DNA of 64,000 nucleotides from Albugo candida (lineage: Eukaryota; Oomycota; Peronosporomycetes; Albuginales; Albuginaceae), in contig CAJNAR010000154.1 in assembly GCA_905220665.1 (NCBI GenBank), positions 124,001-188,000 on the forward strand, in the 5' to 3' direction. Positions 22,347 to 34,001 of this stretch are shown one piece after another (the stretch's first letter is position 1; each line of letters begins with the position of its first letter). Below the pieces are notes generated by a model. The model did no database searches. It was not told the origin of the DNA and worked only from the letters and a program-made list of their open reading frames with translations. Made by a program: the position numbers and the translations under genes.

Positions 22347-23302
22347 CTAAGGGTATCCATCTTCCTCGCTGTACTGAACTCGCGTTCCTAGGAACTTGCT
22401 GACGCGTCCGAGGTTCTTGATTGAAAGACCTGTAAGACTATCAATTGTCGACTCAATTCTCGAAAGACTTGTTCGCGTTATCAGTATATTATCGACATAT
22501 ACCCTCAAAAACGTAATACCGTTTGTGTTCTGGTCGTAATATAAACATGATTCTGCGAGACTTTGCTTAAAGCCTGCATTGCTCAATTTTTAATCCAAAA
22601 GGTGACTCCACAGCCGTCCTGCTTGCTTCAATCCGTATAGGCTCTTCTGTAAGCGCAGTGCCACTTGGTCACGACTCGTAACACCGAGTTCATCCATCTT
22701 CGAAATCGAAATTTCCATTCCTTGAGGCACGTGCAAGTACAGGTTCAAGCTTTTTCCTGTTGATGCTTTCACGTACGTATTAGGTACGTCACCATGCCTC
22801 GCTGGCATTCCCAATATCCTCGCTAAAGCTAGTATGAGCTTCGCTGTCCCTAAATCTATGACTGCTGCAAATGTCATATCTTAGTTGACTCCGAATACTT
22901 GATCGTTCGCGCAGGCAAACATTCTATCCTTGAGACGTTCCAAATTCCCCTTTCCATCCGTATATCGCATGAATAACCACTTGGTATGTAGGGCTTTGAT
23001 ATCTTTGGTTCTTGGTACAATCGTCCATGTTCAGTCTCCTCCAGTGAGGCTAGTTCTGCGTCTGCAGCCTCGTTCCATTCGACATGCTTTACCGACTTCA
23101 TTGCTTGGCTGTACGGGTTCGGGTCCGGCTCAATAAGAACTGAAACGATCTCTCGAGCTAAAGCTTTGCCTCCCTGGTTTCTGGTAACCATCTTGTTTCT
23201 TGGATCCTTCTGGTTGAGATTCGTTCGTGTTCTTGTAGCAGTTGTGATTAAATCCTTTTTAACGTTGGTATCCTCATGAGCTTTCACGTCTGCATCTGTC
23301 AA
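22347..23302 (-). pseudogene. Copia element 2 reverse transcriptase region
   Basis: The domain start is visible as MKSVKHVEWNEAADAELASL (about 23050-23110). The thumb and finger segments follow: LILALARILGMPARHGDVPN, LYLHVPQGMEI and LQKSLYGLKQAGRLWSHLL (22590-22877). The catalytic motif is YVDNILITRT (about 22480-22510), with Asn in place of the second Asp of YVDD. Two frameshifts interrupt it. It is better preserved than in Copia element 1. Confidence 0.85.
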
Positions 23303-24330
23303 ATCCTGTTGAGGTCCCTTGACATTTCCATTTTCATTTCCATTTTCTCATTCCAACGCTGACTCCACGTTTGAAATGTGTTGAGTAATAATGACAGTCT
23401 TTGATTTGGGTAAATACACTTTGTACCCGTTGGTTTCATCGCATTTTCCGATGACAATGCATCGTTCACTTCGCTTTGCGAGAGACTTTTTTCCAATTTG
23501 AACTCGAACTGAACAAGGTGAGGCGAATGTTACGACATCAACTAGACTTGTATCCTTCCCGGTCAACACTTTCAAAGGGTATTGTCTTCCTTCATTCGCT
23601 CTGGTTGGGCTTCTATTAAGGATATACGTCGCATATTGAGCGGTATCTCCCCAAAAATATAGCGCCATAGAGCTTCCAAGTATCGTAGACCGCACTAGGT
23701 TCATAACTGTCCTATGCATTCGTTCAGATTTCCCATTCGATGCTTGAATTTCGGCCTCACTGATTTGTCTTCGTACTCCCTCTTCTTTGCAAGAAAGGTC
23801 GACATTTCTGTATTCTGCGCCGCCATTGGTTCGTAGAACATGAATCTTGCAATCAATCGCTTCTCAAAGTAAAGTAGGAAATTTTGATGCTCTTAGCTGC
23901 TGCACTCTTAGTCTTGGTCAAGAATACCCGACAGTAGTTCGATTTGTAGTCAATAAAATTGACCAAGTATCGATTTCCACGTCGGTCTTGAGGCGTGATC
24001 CGACCCTTCAGATCAATGCACATGACTTCACCAATTCGTTCCGTTCGTGAGTTTATACTGGTATCTTTTCGTTATATTTTGTTTGCTTGCTTTCCGCCCA
24101 AGTAACGCATTTTAATCGCTGATGGTCAGCAATCCCGATCCCCGATTCCGGAAGATTTTTTCAATAGTATCGTCATTTAGATGATTAAATCGTTGATGGA
24201 AGTGTAAAACACTTCCCATCTGCTTGTTTGTTTTGTCCACGGACTCAATTGAAGCGAGAATGTCCAGAACATGATACGCGTTCTCGACCTTCTGTCTCAA
24301 TAAGTAGACCGTTCTTGACCATATTTATTC
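23299..24330 (-). pseudogene. Copia element 2 integrase region
   Basis: The GAG-pre-integrase segment is at 24112-24300 (MGSVLHFHQRFNHLNDDTIE). The second half of the integrase core is at 23348-23719 (MHRTVMNLVRSTILGSSM, YFWGDTAQYATYILNRSPT, KDTSLVDVVTFASPC, and a trailing KTVIITQHISNVES). The middle part between 23720 and 24110 is frameshifted. Confidence 0.82.
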
Positions 24331-24389
24331 CGAACACGATCGCACCATCAGAAGTATGTTGAAAAACACTCGATCCATCTGCTTGATAC

Positions 24390-24870
24390 ATCAACTTGCA
24401 TCACTTTGCCTCCAACTTTCCATATGAGACAATGTTCCAAGGAAGGTGTTCCGAATGTTGCACATCGTTCAAGAAAAAAATCCTCGGTAAGCCCTTGACT
24501 GTTGCGATAATCTTCGCCGATCCTGTCCATCTAATCTTCATTTCCTTCCCATTTGGAAGTATGCATGCTTTGTTGCATTCGTTTCGATGCTGTAACATGC
24601 TTATATCCATTACGAGATGCCTGCTGGATCTGCTGTCAAGAATTCATACTGTATTCGTTTCTTCCAGCGCAGTACTTTTGCATCCAATCCCTAAAGCGAT
24701 GTCTTGATAGCTGATGGGGCTCTGATTTCAGTAATCGTTTTTCATATGTTCACTTTTCCCGCAACTGTAGCAGTTCATTCGCCTCTTCGGCTTCGATTCC
24801 CTTATCGCACCGATTCGGTCGCGAGCATTCCTTACAGCTAGGTTGAGACCGGAAATGGAGAAAACTGAAC
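24390..24870 (-). pseudogene. Copia element 2 zinc knuckle and protease region
   Basis: The minus strand reads RRMNCYSCGKSEHMKNDY at about 24733-24786. This is the gag zinc knuckle with its last cysteine changed to tyrosine. Downstream, ILDSRSSRHLVMD replaces the protease signature ILDSGASRHLV, so the catalytic DSG is lost. LAVRNARDRIGAIRESK precedes the knuckle; the gag frame disappears upstream of about 24870, where the inserted DNA begins. Confidence 0.75.
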
Positions 24871-25201
24871 GTTATTTGATAGCATCGATGAATTGATGTA
24901 ATTACTTCTGTAGATACAAAAACATCACTGAGTGAAGAGACTTTTTTGTACGCATGAAATGTGTGTCTAAAGGCCCCCGCTTACGAAAGGCTGGTTCCTC
25001 CTCCTGTACTCTAGAAGTATAAACCTTTGTACGAAGAATATGAAGAAACCGATTAAAGCTTATTCTCCTCCACCTCTGTAGAGCCTTCGTCATACGGAAA
25101 TGATTCGAGAGTCCAATGAATCAATGTCAATAGCCATGCCGATGTTATTTTTTAAAGGATCAAACACAATCTTTTTTTATTGAATTTAATGACCTATTCA
25201 C
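24871..25201. other. Junction between Copia pol and the inserted segment; 3' flank of F1-B
   Basis: Neither Copia nor F1 coding sequence is seen. The left boundary of the inserted segment must lie here. I could not find a terminal repeat or a target duplication with the other boundary near 33.0 kb. A 63-residue minus-strand frame at 24902-25093 is unsupported. Confidence 0.4.
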
Positions 25202-27325
25202 TTAAGAAATTTCTCTCCTCGATTGGTGCATTCGAAAGACGAGTTGAAGTTCAGCATCACTCCAGGGGCGCATACCTTGACGAAGAGTGAGCTCTTTCCC
25301 TGCCTTCTGATACCATATGTTGATGCACTTGTTTTTCGCAATGCACATCTGAAGTATTTGAGTGTGACTTTGTGTCATCCACAAGTATCCGAATCGATCG
25401 TTCACAGGAGCGTAAAAATAGAATACCTCTGTTTCAAGTATCATGCACTTTACGCAACTTTGGGTATGGATAGCTTCGAATGTGACCATCAGAATCGCAC
25501 GATTATCAAAACCACCACGAGCATACCGAGTTGGAGGCCATAGCCGAGACGTCAGAGAATTAAACGGAATCATTTGATCCGTATTCTTCATAACACTTTC
25601 CTTCATTTCTCCCCAATATTGCTCATGTTCTGAGCAGATCATTTCGGAAAGTAGACGAATACTATGGCATCGGTTTTCGACAACACAGTTATTCAGTATA
25701 TGATTTACAGCCTTCCAAGTCTTCTGTTCGTTGTGAGTCCACCATAAATATGAGTTTCTCTCGATTGTCTTTTCTTCTCCACCCGTGACCGCGTGAAAGA
25801 ACGTCTCCATGCAGTCGCCACAGGTTTTGAAGCTGGAGATTTTGTGTGGAATGAACAAACAGGGTTTCTTCTCTGGAATCACATTCTCAACCATCGACAA
25901 TTCATGATACACAATCGGGTTGGTCTTGTGCTGGTTGCGATAATCATCACAGGCTACGTGTTCCTTATCGCGAGATTCTTTGTAGTGAGAGCGGTAATTT
26001 ATGTTGCAGTCCCTCAAAATATTGTCTTTAATCACGTCAGAGTCGAAAAGGATTATAAGCTTTGTCATAGACGGACTAGTCACCAGGAAAAACCCTTTAT
26101 TGCCAGCCACCTTGTCAGCTATACAATTCAGAAGTAAAGCGCGTTTGGACTGAGGTGGGGCTAAATATGCACAGGACCATCGTTTGTTGCTCAGAAACTC
26201 TTCCAGAAACAGTATTTCCTGACTCTTGTGTGAAGGTTTCTCATCAGCCCTGGTATTCTCTTTCGCTCCACTTTTGAATTCATGCAGTGATAGGAGCAAT
26301 CCCAACTTGAATTCTGATTCGGATGAGATCATGCCACGAATATCTAACTTCCCTTGATTTATGCGATTTGTTGTTGGATTAGCTATTTTGCCGTATTCCT
26401 TAACAAGTCTGACAGCTTCATGAAACATTCTTCTGTCGTTCGGAAACATGCCATCAAGGTTCTCACAAGCGGTTGCAGATATAGATTCCATCGTACCACA
26501 AATCCCTTCGTTGCAATTTCGCTTTATGAGATTTTGGCTGTAATCCGTGGAGAGGACATGTATCGTGCGAAACGCCGCCAACGGAGTTCTCACAGTGTAT
26601 GCGCGAACACCGAACGATGGGCTATGGAGTGCCAAGCACTTTTCGCATTGGGAGGTAGCTTTTCGGGGTTGAACGTAGCAGGTTATAACTTTTAGAGAAA
26701 CTGTCTTATCTTCTTCTACTTCTTTCTCTGTGCCACTCATTTTAATCCATGGGTTTCTGTCAGACACGTACTTTGGGCGCAAAAGTTCCGGCATTTCTAC
26801 CTGTTGGATATCCTCGCTTCGACGTCTGTTTGATATTGGATGTACAAACTGAATTTCATCAAAAAAAAAACTCTCGTATCGTCTACTGTAGTCGAAATGA
26901 CCACTTTTTCCTTCCTTTGTTTTGTCGTAGTGTTGGTGCATTAAAGCACTATTTATCTGGAATGCAAATTGGAAGACTAAATCTTCGATTTGTGGTAAGG
27001 GCATTGAATAGGTCGTAAGCCTTTTAATCTCACTTTGCAGATTACAGCTCCATGGGCCATTGCAACGTATAATGAAAGAGTCAAGCATCGTGGTAGGACC
27101 TTTAATAAGATAGGTAAGTGTTGGTGCTTCATTCGCCACTAAAACAATTCGTTCAACACCAACCATCTGAAGTAGACATGAGTGACAGGTCATGACGTTT
27201 TTGTCAGTCACTTGAAGAAGTCCAACTATAGAAGCAGCTGATTCCCAATCACCGGGATATTTTCCTTTTGCTTTTTCAGGCATCAGTACAAGCAAAAAGA
27301 CCCAAAATGAGCGTTGTAAATGCAT
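25202..27325 (-). CDS. F1 family secreted cysteine-rich protein, intact copy B, 707 aa
   Basis: Intact single-exon gene, ATG at 27325, stop at 25202-25204. The N-terminus (MHLQRSFWVFLLVLM) is a signal peptide, probably cut near residues 20-21, so the product should be secreted. No known domain is recognised. Four units share one cysteine pattern: Cys 47, 50, 88, 94; Cys 227, 230, 271, 276; Cys 502, 505, 547, 553; Cys 624, 627, 661, 667. The gap between the pairs is 37, 40, 41 and 33 residues. Each unit has aromatic strands, often YL(I/W), before the third cysteine. Residues 385-459 may be a fifth unit without the CxxC. The same spacings recur in broken copies A, C and D. It lies inside the gag region of Copia element 2, with no recognisable F2 or F3 partner. 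A role at the host interface is inference. Confidence 0.93.
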   Translation of the reverse strand: MHLQRSFWVFLLVLMPEKAKGKYPGDWESAASIVGLLQVTDKNVMTCHSCLLQMVGVERIVLVANEAPTLTYLIKGPTTMLDSFIIRCNGPWSCNLQSEIKRLTTYSMPLPQIEDLVFQFAFQINSALMHQHYDKTKEGKSGHFDYSRRYESFFFDEIQFVHPISNRRRSEDIQQVEMPELLRPKYVSDRNPWIKMSGTEKEVEEDKTVSLKVITCYVQPRKATSQCEKCLALHSPSFGVRAYTVRTPLAAFRTIHVLSTDYSQNLIKRNCNEGICGTMESISATACENLDGMFPNDRRMFHEAVRLVKEYGKIANPTTNRINQGKLDIRGMISSESEFKLGLLLSLHEFKSGAKENTRADEKPSHKSQEILFLEEFLSNKRWSCAYLAPPQSKRALLLNCIADKVAGNKGFFLVTSPSMTKLIILFDSDVIKDNILRDCNINYRSHYKESRDKEHVACDDYRNQHKTNPIVYHELSMVENVIPEKKPCLFIPHKISSFKTCGDCMETFFHAVTGGEEKTIERNSYLWWTHNEQKTWKAVNHILNNCVVENRCHSIRLLSEMICSEHEQYWGEMKESVMKNTDQMIPFNSLTSRLWPPTRYARGGFDNRAILMVTFEAIHTQSCVKCMILETEVFYFYAPVNDRFGYLWMTQSHTQILQMCIAKNKCINIWYQKAGKELTLRQGMRPWSDAELQLVFRMHQSRREIS

Positions 27326-30129
27326 TTCTCCCTAAAACTTGTGTTTTCAACCACTCAGAGGATGCACATTGATTGGCTATATTCGTTTCGATCAGCTCAA
27401 ATTCCTACCAATCAACAATATAACACAAATTACACAGATGCTTAATAATCAGGCGTAAGCGAAAGCTAGGGTACGCTAACACGGACTTGGTGCCGCCACA
27501 AAATCGCTCATATTATTATTGATAGTTCGAAATGGTTTAAAGAAAATGATGCAAAACTGCTGACGCAGGGAGCAATTGTCGGAAAGGTATAAGCGAAAGC
27601 GACAGCGAAACCGTAGCTTGTTTCTAGATATTTCATATTTTAATTAAATGCGATATCCGGTAAGGGAACAGTGAACTCTCGCGTATTTTGTTTCAGTAGC
27701 GGGACGCTTTGATGCGGGAGATAACGCAAGATCTTCAGCTTCAAACAGCGGAATAGTTACTAGGAAGCGACCAGAACTAAAGCTGTACTTATAAATAAGC
27801 ACAATGCTCGCAATGAATTCATCCGCAGTTCCTTTCATAGTCACACCAAGCCAGAAGAGGAAAATATAAAAAGTAAATGGAACTCCCTTCAGAAAGAGCA
27901 ATTTTTGATTTAAGACTGTCAGCTCACAAGTAATGTATGACGAGTTCTATCATGAAAGCATCTAAATCAAGTTTGCGTTATTTAGATCTACTATCTTGAA
28001 AATATTCGTGAACCGATGTGTAAGGATCGATGCTGATCCGATTGTAAGCCGCTAAGATTTTTTTCTTCAGGAAAGCTTTGATGGGTAGGTGTTAGAAATT
28101 GTTTCAGGACGGTAAAATTATATACTTAACGATTTTGTTCAGAAAACTTGCAAAGCTAGACACCGTTGCCTGAGCAAAAGTGAGAAGTTTTCGTTTTGCA
28201 ATGCCTATCGACACATTTTTGCTGAGGTTAGACAAAAGCATTGAACCGCGAATATGATTGTAGTTTTTGGAAGCAACTTCCGCATGTTTTTCCAGAACTT
28301 GCAAAAGTAATGAGTCAAAGAAGTATCCAATATCTTTTTCTTTATCAAGAGATTCACATGCTCCAAGAAACTAGCTTCACCATATCGTCAGTTTTCGATA
28401 CTGCATTGAAACAGCAAAGATTGTACAGAAGGAATATCCAATCCTAAATTATAGGAACTCAACGAATTCCGACATAAATATGGTTTGTTTCTTTTCTCGT
28501 TGACGAATGCCGTATACATACTTTCCATTGTGGTTCTTCCCGGTGGAAGGCTTTTTCATTTTTTATGCCCAAAGCATACGATTATTATTTTCATATATTA
28601 TATACCCGTGACTAGCCCTACTTTAGCCACATCTTATGGAAAAAGGGGAAATCACTACTGCTATTCAAAAGATTTTTGTTTTGAATTTAGTTTAAGAAAT
28701 GGAATCGAACGTCAATAGAGGAACATTCAGAGACGTTGCACTCTCTTAAATTCAGGATGTGAATATCAACCAATGGTTAAAGCGCTATTGCATTGCTCCT
28801 TTCTTGAAACCACCGAGTAGATAGATTTGCTGTATCGAAAATTTTTCAGTGAAGACGTTGCGTTATATCCTGCTCGTGTCTGAGCAGTCATTTCCACATG
28901 GACGAGATACCCCTGAGCAATAAATATGGAATCACAATCCATAAAAAGAAGTAGATGCAATCAAAAAATTAAGAAATGTCGATGTAGCGATGTGAGGAAA
29001 CGATAGGGTATATTAAGGGAGAAAATTCACGGTAGAATTATTCATTTAGCAAAATATCTTTTCCGTAGGTGTATCACACGATAATATAATTGACACTTAC
29101 ACGCATTCTGGACGCACGCAGTAAAAAGCTTGAATGGGCACTCCAATACTCTAGAGGGTTGATAGTCTTGATGAAACGACGCTACCCGAAATTCCCTGAC
29201 CCATTAGTGATTACGCGTGCGCTGTTTATTTTGTTTTCGCGGTTTCAGTTTTCCAAGACATACACATTAAACGCTTTCCATGTCTTCCTAAACATTATTG
29301 ATGTCCCTCTTCATCTCGTATTTCTAAATAGTAGAGCCGATCTCATATTTTGTATTTTGCTCATTAAGCAGGAAAAATAAGTCGATGATTTCTGCCTACA
29401 GCTACTCGAGTGAAATCCAAGGTGATGGCTGAGAAGTAACGGCATAAGAGCAACCTGTAAAGATAGAGGACTTATCATGGTACTTTCAGGAAGTGTAAAC
29501 TGTATTCTTTCTGCGTGAAGGAATAAAAGTATAAAATTGTACATAAAATTATCCAGCCAATGTTGATATGAAGCATCAAGTCGATGAAAATCGCGATCAT
29601 CTCATACCATCTCACGGCGTGAGTTACCTTATCATTGCATTTTGAAAATCCATAACGATGGCAGAAATAGCACACTGAGAAATCTCTCATATTACAAAAG
29701 AAAGGTACAGCTAAACTTACCTACGAAGCGTAACCGTTTTCGTAGATATAGCTCGTAGACTTGCCCTAGTATGAAATTGTTTTCTAATAGAATGTATCAA
29801 TTATGGTGTAGGACCATGGTATGTTTTTCGGCAAGTCTCTGAAGAAGATTATTTTTCATGCTCATGTGATGATAAAAAAAATTGTATGATGCAAATCGAT
29901 GCTTTGATTGACAAGTATGGCCTAATACGTCAGAGAAATAGACATTAGAAATGTACCATGCCCCTGCAATACTGCAAGCATCGAGCCTATCACATTGGAG
30001 TAGGTTTAAAAAGTAGCTATTTTGGTCACGTGTACTACCACATAGGTTGGAGATGAAAAATTGTGCTAGTTACTAATAATCTCCTTGCAGACGATAAATA
30101 CAAAGTTAGGTATGATTCACAGATAATAT
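27326..30129. other. Gene-poor flank of F1-B
   Basis: No gene is supported in these 2.8 kb. A minus-strand frame at 27644-27901 reads like a signal peptide at its start (LFLKGVPFTFYIFLFWLGV) but opens with TTG, not ATG. The frames at 28241-28447 and 29090-29380 (plus) have no recognised features. If F1-B once had a head-to-head F2 partner, it should be near 28-29 kb; I could not see one. Confidence 0.4.
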
Positions 30130-30640
30130 TCAAAGAAGAAGTGGCCCTAAACACGAAAGCTGAACTTGTTGGCAAGTATAGCGTAATAAGCCTATTCGAA
30201 AGCAGAAATGTCGCTGAAATTTGACGTAGCAGAGAAGGTAAGGCGTCAGCTTATACACGCTATTTCCGGTAGTAAAAAATTATGATCAATCAGATATAGA
30301 ATGTACTCGCAAGTAGCTCAGCTAAAATTTATCAATTACTTTGGAAAACCTCTAGTATAATGAATATGGTGCTGGATCATCTTTTCCGTTCACGTCCACG
30401 TCACGATCATGAAAGGATTTTTAAATAATGCTTCTCCATGTGAGGGAGGTATCTTCCACCCCTGATAGCTTTTCCATACCTTTTTGTTGATATTTTAGTA
30501 CCTGAGCCTTCGTAGCCTTGGTGTCATGCATTGTTGACAAAATGATAATGAGGTTGTTACAAAATAGAAGTGGCAAAGATCGGATGTGCACAGATATCAA
30601 AATTCTGTCATTATTCATCATATGCGTACGTTAATGCCTA
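30130..30640 (-). repeat. Diverged tandem repeat F4, unit 1
   Basis: This stretch shares ordered blocks with 31960-32400: CACGCTAT(A)TTCCG, AAAACCTCTAGTA, a GATCATCTTTTCCG / GATTCACCTTTTTCG block, and AATTxTGTCATTATT. Part of unit 1 is open on the minus strand (30421-30621, NNDRILISVHIRSLP). The matching part of unit 2 reads NNDTIVIFIHLRPSLP. This suggests two decayed copies of one minus-strand gene about 1.8 kb apart. Confidence 0.4.
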
Positions 30641-31268
30641 TGCTGTTGTCGAGTATCGTTTGATTGACGTGAATCTCAGCACAACAAGAACACAGTTTCG
30701 CTGTTGCTCGCTCAGAATCCATATTATCAAAGAACATAAAGCAACGTAGTTCATGCAGTATCTAACTGCTGTGAAGTCTTTGTCGAAAAAAACATGACCA
30801 GGATGATAATGAAGAAAACTTGCATCCATTACGAATATACCAGATAGAGCTTCGACCGTAAACTCTATCTACAAAAACCATCCAAGATTCATATTTGGGT
30901 CATTGAGGCAAGAACTGGGTACTCAGCACCTTCTTTGCATATCATCTTACCTTGTTTCCTGCAAAACAACGAAAGACTCCTCCGTAAGAATTTCCTTTAA
31001 TGTACAGTACCGAAAAGGCCGCTAAATTCATCTGCGCATGAACGTTGTGTTTTTTTTAAAATCTCCACTGATCATATTTGAAACTTTTGGTTTTTTCACT
31101 ATAATTCTTCGATTGAGTATGAGATCTGGTAGTTGCGACCTTAACATCAGGACTAATTGAGTTTGTAGCATAATCTTATTTGAAAAACTTTTCTCGAATG
31201 AAACTCTTCGAGTAGTATCGTACAATTTGTTGTTTAGCATCCAGAATAGTTCTAATGGAGAAGATCTG

Positions 31269-31661
31269 ATGCAACGTGCTTATTTTCCGTTTCAAACGAC
31301 CCACTTATTCCATGGACTTGCATTCCGTTACGCGCCCTCATTTATATTTTCCCATCTAATATTCTTTTACAGCGAAACGAAGCGATGCGCTGAACAGAAA
31401 ATTCAATTTCTTCAAAACGAATCATCCGTCAAAATTGACGTAATCATAGGCATTTCTATCTTTCATAAGATCGTATCGACCATGCGCAAAGCACCCAAAT
31501 CAGTAACACAATCGGAAGAAAACATGAACTTTCGTTCTGCAAGCTTATTGCGATGCTTTAAGGAACACGATAAACATCATCGACACCGTAGTTTTAATAC
31601 ATCTCGATCACCCAATGCTTATCTTAGCGGCTCTAATACGCTATTGAGTAGACATTCATGA
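31269..31661 (+). CDS. Unrecognised ORF, 130 aa
   Basis: Open from an ATG at 31269 to 31661. It has an aromatic N-terminal part and a polar His/Ser-rich C-terminus (FKEHDKHHRHRSFNTSRS). It has no signal peptide or motif and no relative in the window. It lies between the two F4 repeat units. A chance frame cannot be excluded. Confidence 0.22.
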   Translation: MQRAYFPFQTTHLFHGLAFRYAPSFIFSHLIFFYSETKRCAEQKIQFLQNESSVKIDVIIGISIFHKIVSTMRKAPKSVTQSEENMNFRSASLLRCFKEHDKHHRHRSFNTSRSPNAYLSGSNTLLSRHS

Positions 31662-31959
31662 TTACAATAAATGTCCACAGGAATCTATAAGTTACTGGAC
31701 CCGTTTTCTATCCTTTCATTTCGTGTCTTCCTGTATCTCTCGAAATTTCGAGCATTGCCCATATTTCAATTGAACAACTTTAGAAGTACCAGTTGTGCAT
31801 ACGTGTATTCTAAGTAAGGTTTTCTGAGATGGCTAAGAAAACCCTTATTGAAAATAATGATTGTGAAGGAGGTAAGCAGAAGCACATAACCTAATGAAAC
31901 AAAAAGCATAGCTACAACCCGAAAAAATTAGATTTTTTGCGAAAAAGCCTCTCTGAAAT

Positions 31960-32400
31960 ACATGACACCCGCTAAAGCTTTGACACAATCGAGGATGTAA
32001 AGTGCCATCTCGTGCACGCTATATTCCGTACCGAACATATATGATGAATTGGATGTTTAAAGTGAATAGAATAGCTCTTCTTTGTTAGCTGAACTTTCTC
32101 AATTTGGTTTGCAAAACCTCTAGTAAGATCGCAGTGTTGTTGATTCACCTTTTTCGCCAACATTCTCTTCACGGTAATTGAGGAGTTCTGAGCATCCATT
32201 TTCACGTCAGATTTCTTCAACATACGATAACTGTTTCATACATTTCAATCCTATTTAATTACCTTAGTCTTTATAGCCCTATTAACATGCGTTTCTGGCG
32301 AAGTTGATAGCGTTGCTTCTTACAATAATAGATTGCTGGCAACAGTAGGGTAACGAAGGTCGAAGGTGGATAAATATCACAATTGTGTCATTATTTTGGC
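31960..32400 (-). repeat. Diverged tandem repeat F4, unit 2
   Basis: Partner of 30130-30640 with the same order of conserved blocks. The minus-strand frame at 31972-32223 (MLKKSDVKMDAQNSSITVKR) falls in the less similar part. No stop-free gene remains. Confidence 0.4.
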
Positions 32401-32999
32401 AATGCAACAGGACTGATTGTCTCAGAAGCCGGTCAATCTCAAATAGTATTGCTACAAGGTGGAGACAGAGGCCTTCTTTTTCGACTTCGATCGATGATAC
32501 GGTGCATGTAATTTATAAGGTTATGGGGAAGGATTATCTGCAATTCTTGACATAGTAGCTCATTTCGATATTACAACTGCAAAAAAATCCGTACAGGTTT
32601 GCCCACAATTGATGCAATGGTTACTCGGAAACGCTTTTTGTTGCTCGACATGAGGAACGTCGGGTTATTGAATCCTAAGTCTAAACAAAACTTTTAATGA
32701 AGCTCCCTCTCTTTGATTATCGTACAAGTATTGAGCAACAATGTTATCTTCTGCTCCAAAAATGATAAAATTCTAACGGCTCATCAACTCGGAAAGAGCA
32801 ATGAATGTAAGAGGGTGGATGGATGTGTCGTGGGTATTGACGTCCACAACCCTCCAGGGAGAATATTCTCGCTGATATCAAGGTGTTCGACCTTCTCGTC
32901 ATACCACAGTTATGTGAAATAAATTTTCGGATACGCAGGGACTGAGCAAATTACCGTGATTCTGGCGCATCCAACTATATCCAATCAAATGTCTCTCAG
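32401..32999. other. No supported gene; right boundary of the inserted segment
   Basis: Nothing recognisable. Copia gag homology starts at about 33.0 kb, so the right end of the roughly 8-kb inserted segment lies near here. Confidence 0.4.
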
Positions 33000-33997
33000 G
33001 TTCGTATGAAAAAAAATTTCGGTACGAAGTATCAGGCATCTAATACATGCTCTTGGATTCATTTCGAAGTAAGGGACCCTCACATCCGGACGACTTTTCT
33101 ATTTCTTTGGCTCTCTTGGTGCATCACTGATGTCGGAATTCATAAGCTGGGCAAATTGACACAATTCCTCGGCTTACCGTCTGGTGTCTTCTCTCATTGT
33201 GTTGACACAGTACATCAGAGCTTGTTTGAAATCAGGTTTTGCGTACTTGATAACGCTTTCCAGAAGCATACATCTGCTCCACCAACTGCTTCATTGACTG
33301 CTGCCAGAAATAGAGAATGCTCACTTCAAGAAAGACCAGTAGGTTTTTTGTCAAAATCGTGTTGCTTGCGTTCTGGTGATATTGAGCCGAAACACTTCAT
33401 TGATCCGGTCCATCACCTCTTCAACGCTAGAGCACTGTGTCACCCATTGAGGGACTTGCTGCTCGTAATAAGTGGGGGCTTTGCCGCTTAGATGCCCCCT
33501 AGGTAGTCCAGCTTCACCTCCTCACTCCGGATCCTGCCGGATGCTTGTTCGGCATGTGACAGTTGCCACAATAAACGATAACCCCATTGAGTGAACAGCG
33601 CTTCAAGCCTTGAGAATGTTTCCTTCTCGTCGAGTGGCTGATTCGCGCGCTTCATATCCCTTGCCGACGGAAATCTGACTCTGTTGTGCCCGTCCAGCGC
33701 ATTTTTTTGCATCGCATGAACAAAGCTTCTCTTCATCCCGCTATCTCGATGCTGCATCGGTTTAGCATCCAGGGATGACATAGTCAAAACCTTTCCTTGC
33801 TTTCTTGGTCCAGCAAATACACTTCCCGTTCGCGCGGGTGGTGGTGGTACAGGCGAGCCAACGCTCCGCTCGTTTTCGATCTTGTCCAATCTATTTCCGA
33901 GTGTCTCCAGAAGCAGCATCATTCGGACCATTTTCGACTCATCTGATCCGTCGGATTCTTCCATTGTCTTCGCTGGTGGAATCTTGATTGGAAACAT
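33000..33997 (-). pseudogene. Copia element 2 gag, frameshifted
   Basis: The ATG at 33997 lies in the primer-binding region right after the 5' LTR. The frame runs 169 codons (MFPIKIPPAKTMEESDGS...) with a coiled segment, a proline run, and a capsid start (FSRLEALFTQWGYRLLWQL, RSEEVKLDYLGG). It continues in another frame as HLSGKAPTYYEQQVPQWVTQ, SSVEEVMDRINEVFRLNIT, SEHSLFLAAVNEAVGGADV and AEELCQFAQLMNSDI. These are landmarks of Copia gag as I know it from Phytophthora. Several stops break it. Gag homology fades at about 33.0 kb, before the zinc knuckle, which is found at 24.75 kb. Confidence 0.78.
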
Positions 33998-34001
33998 AAC
34001 C
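33995..34001 (-). other. Primer binding site core of Copia element 2, overlapping gag ATG
   Basis: On the minus strand GGTTATG directly follows the LTR end CCACCA. It matches the first seven bases of the Drosophila copia half-tRNA-iMet site. The ATG in it is the gag start codon. Confidence 0.5.

Noticed and set aside
25793..26695. Several plus-strand frames over 100 codons at 25.2-27.0 kb
   Set aside because: They are antisense shadows of the intact F1-B gene.
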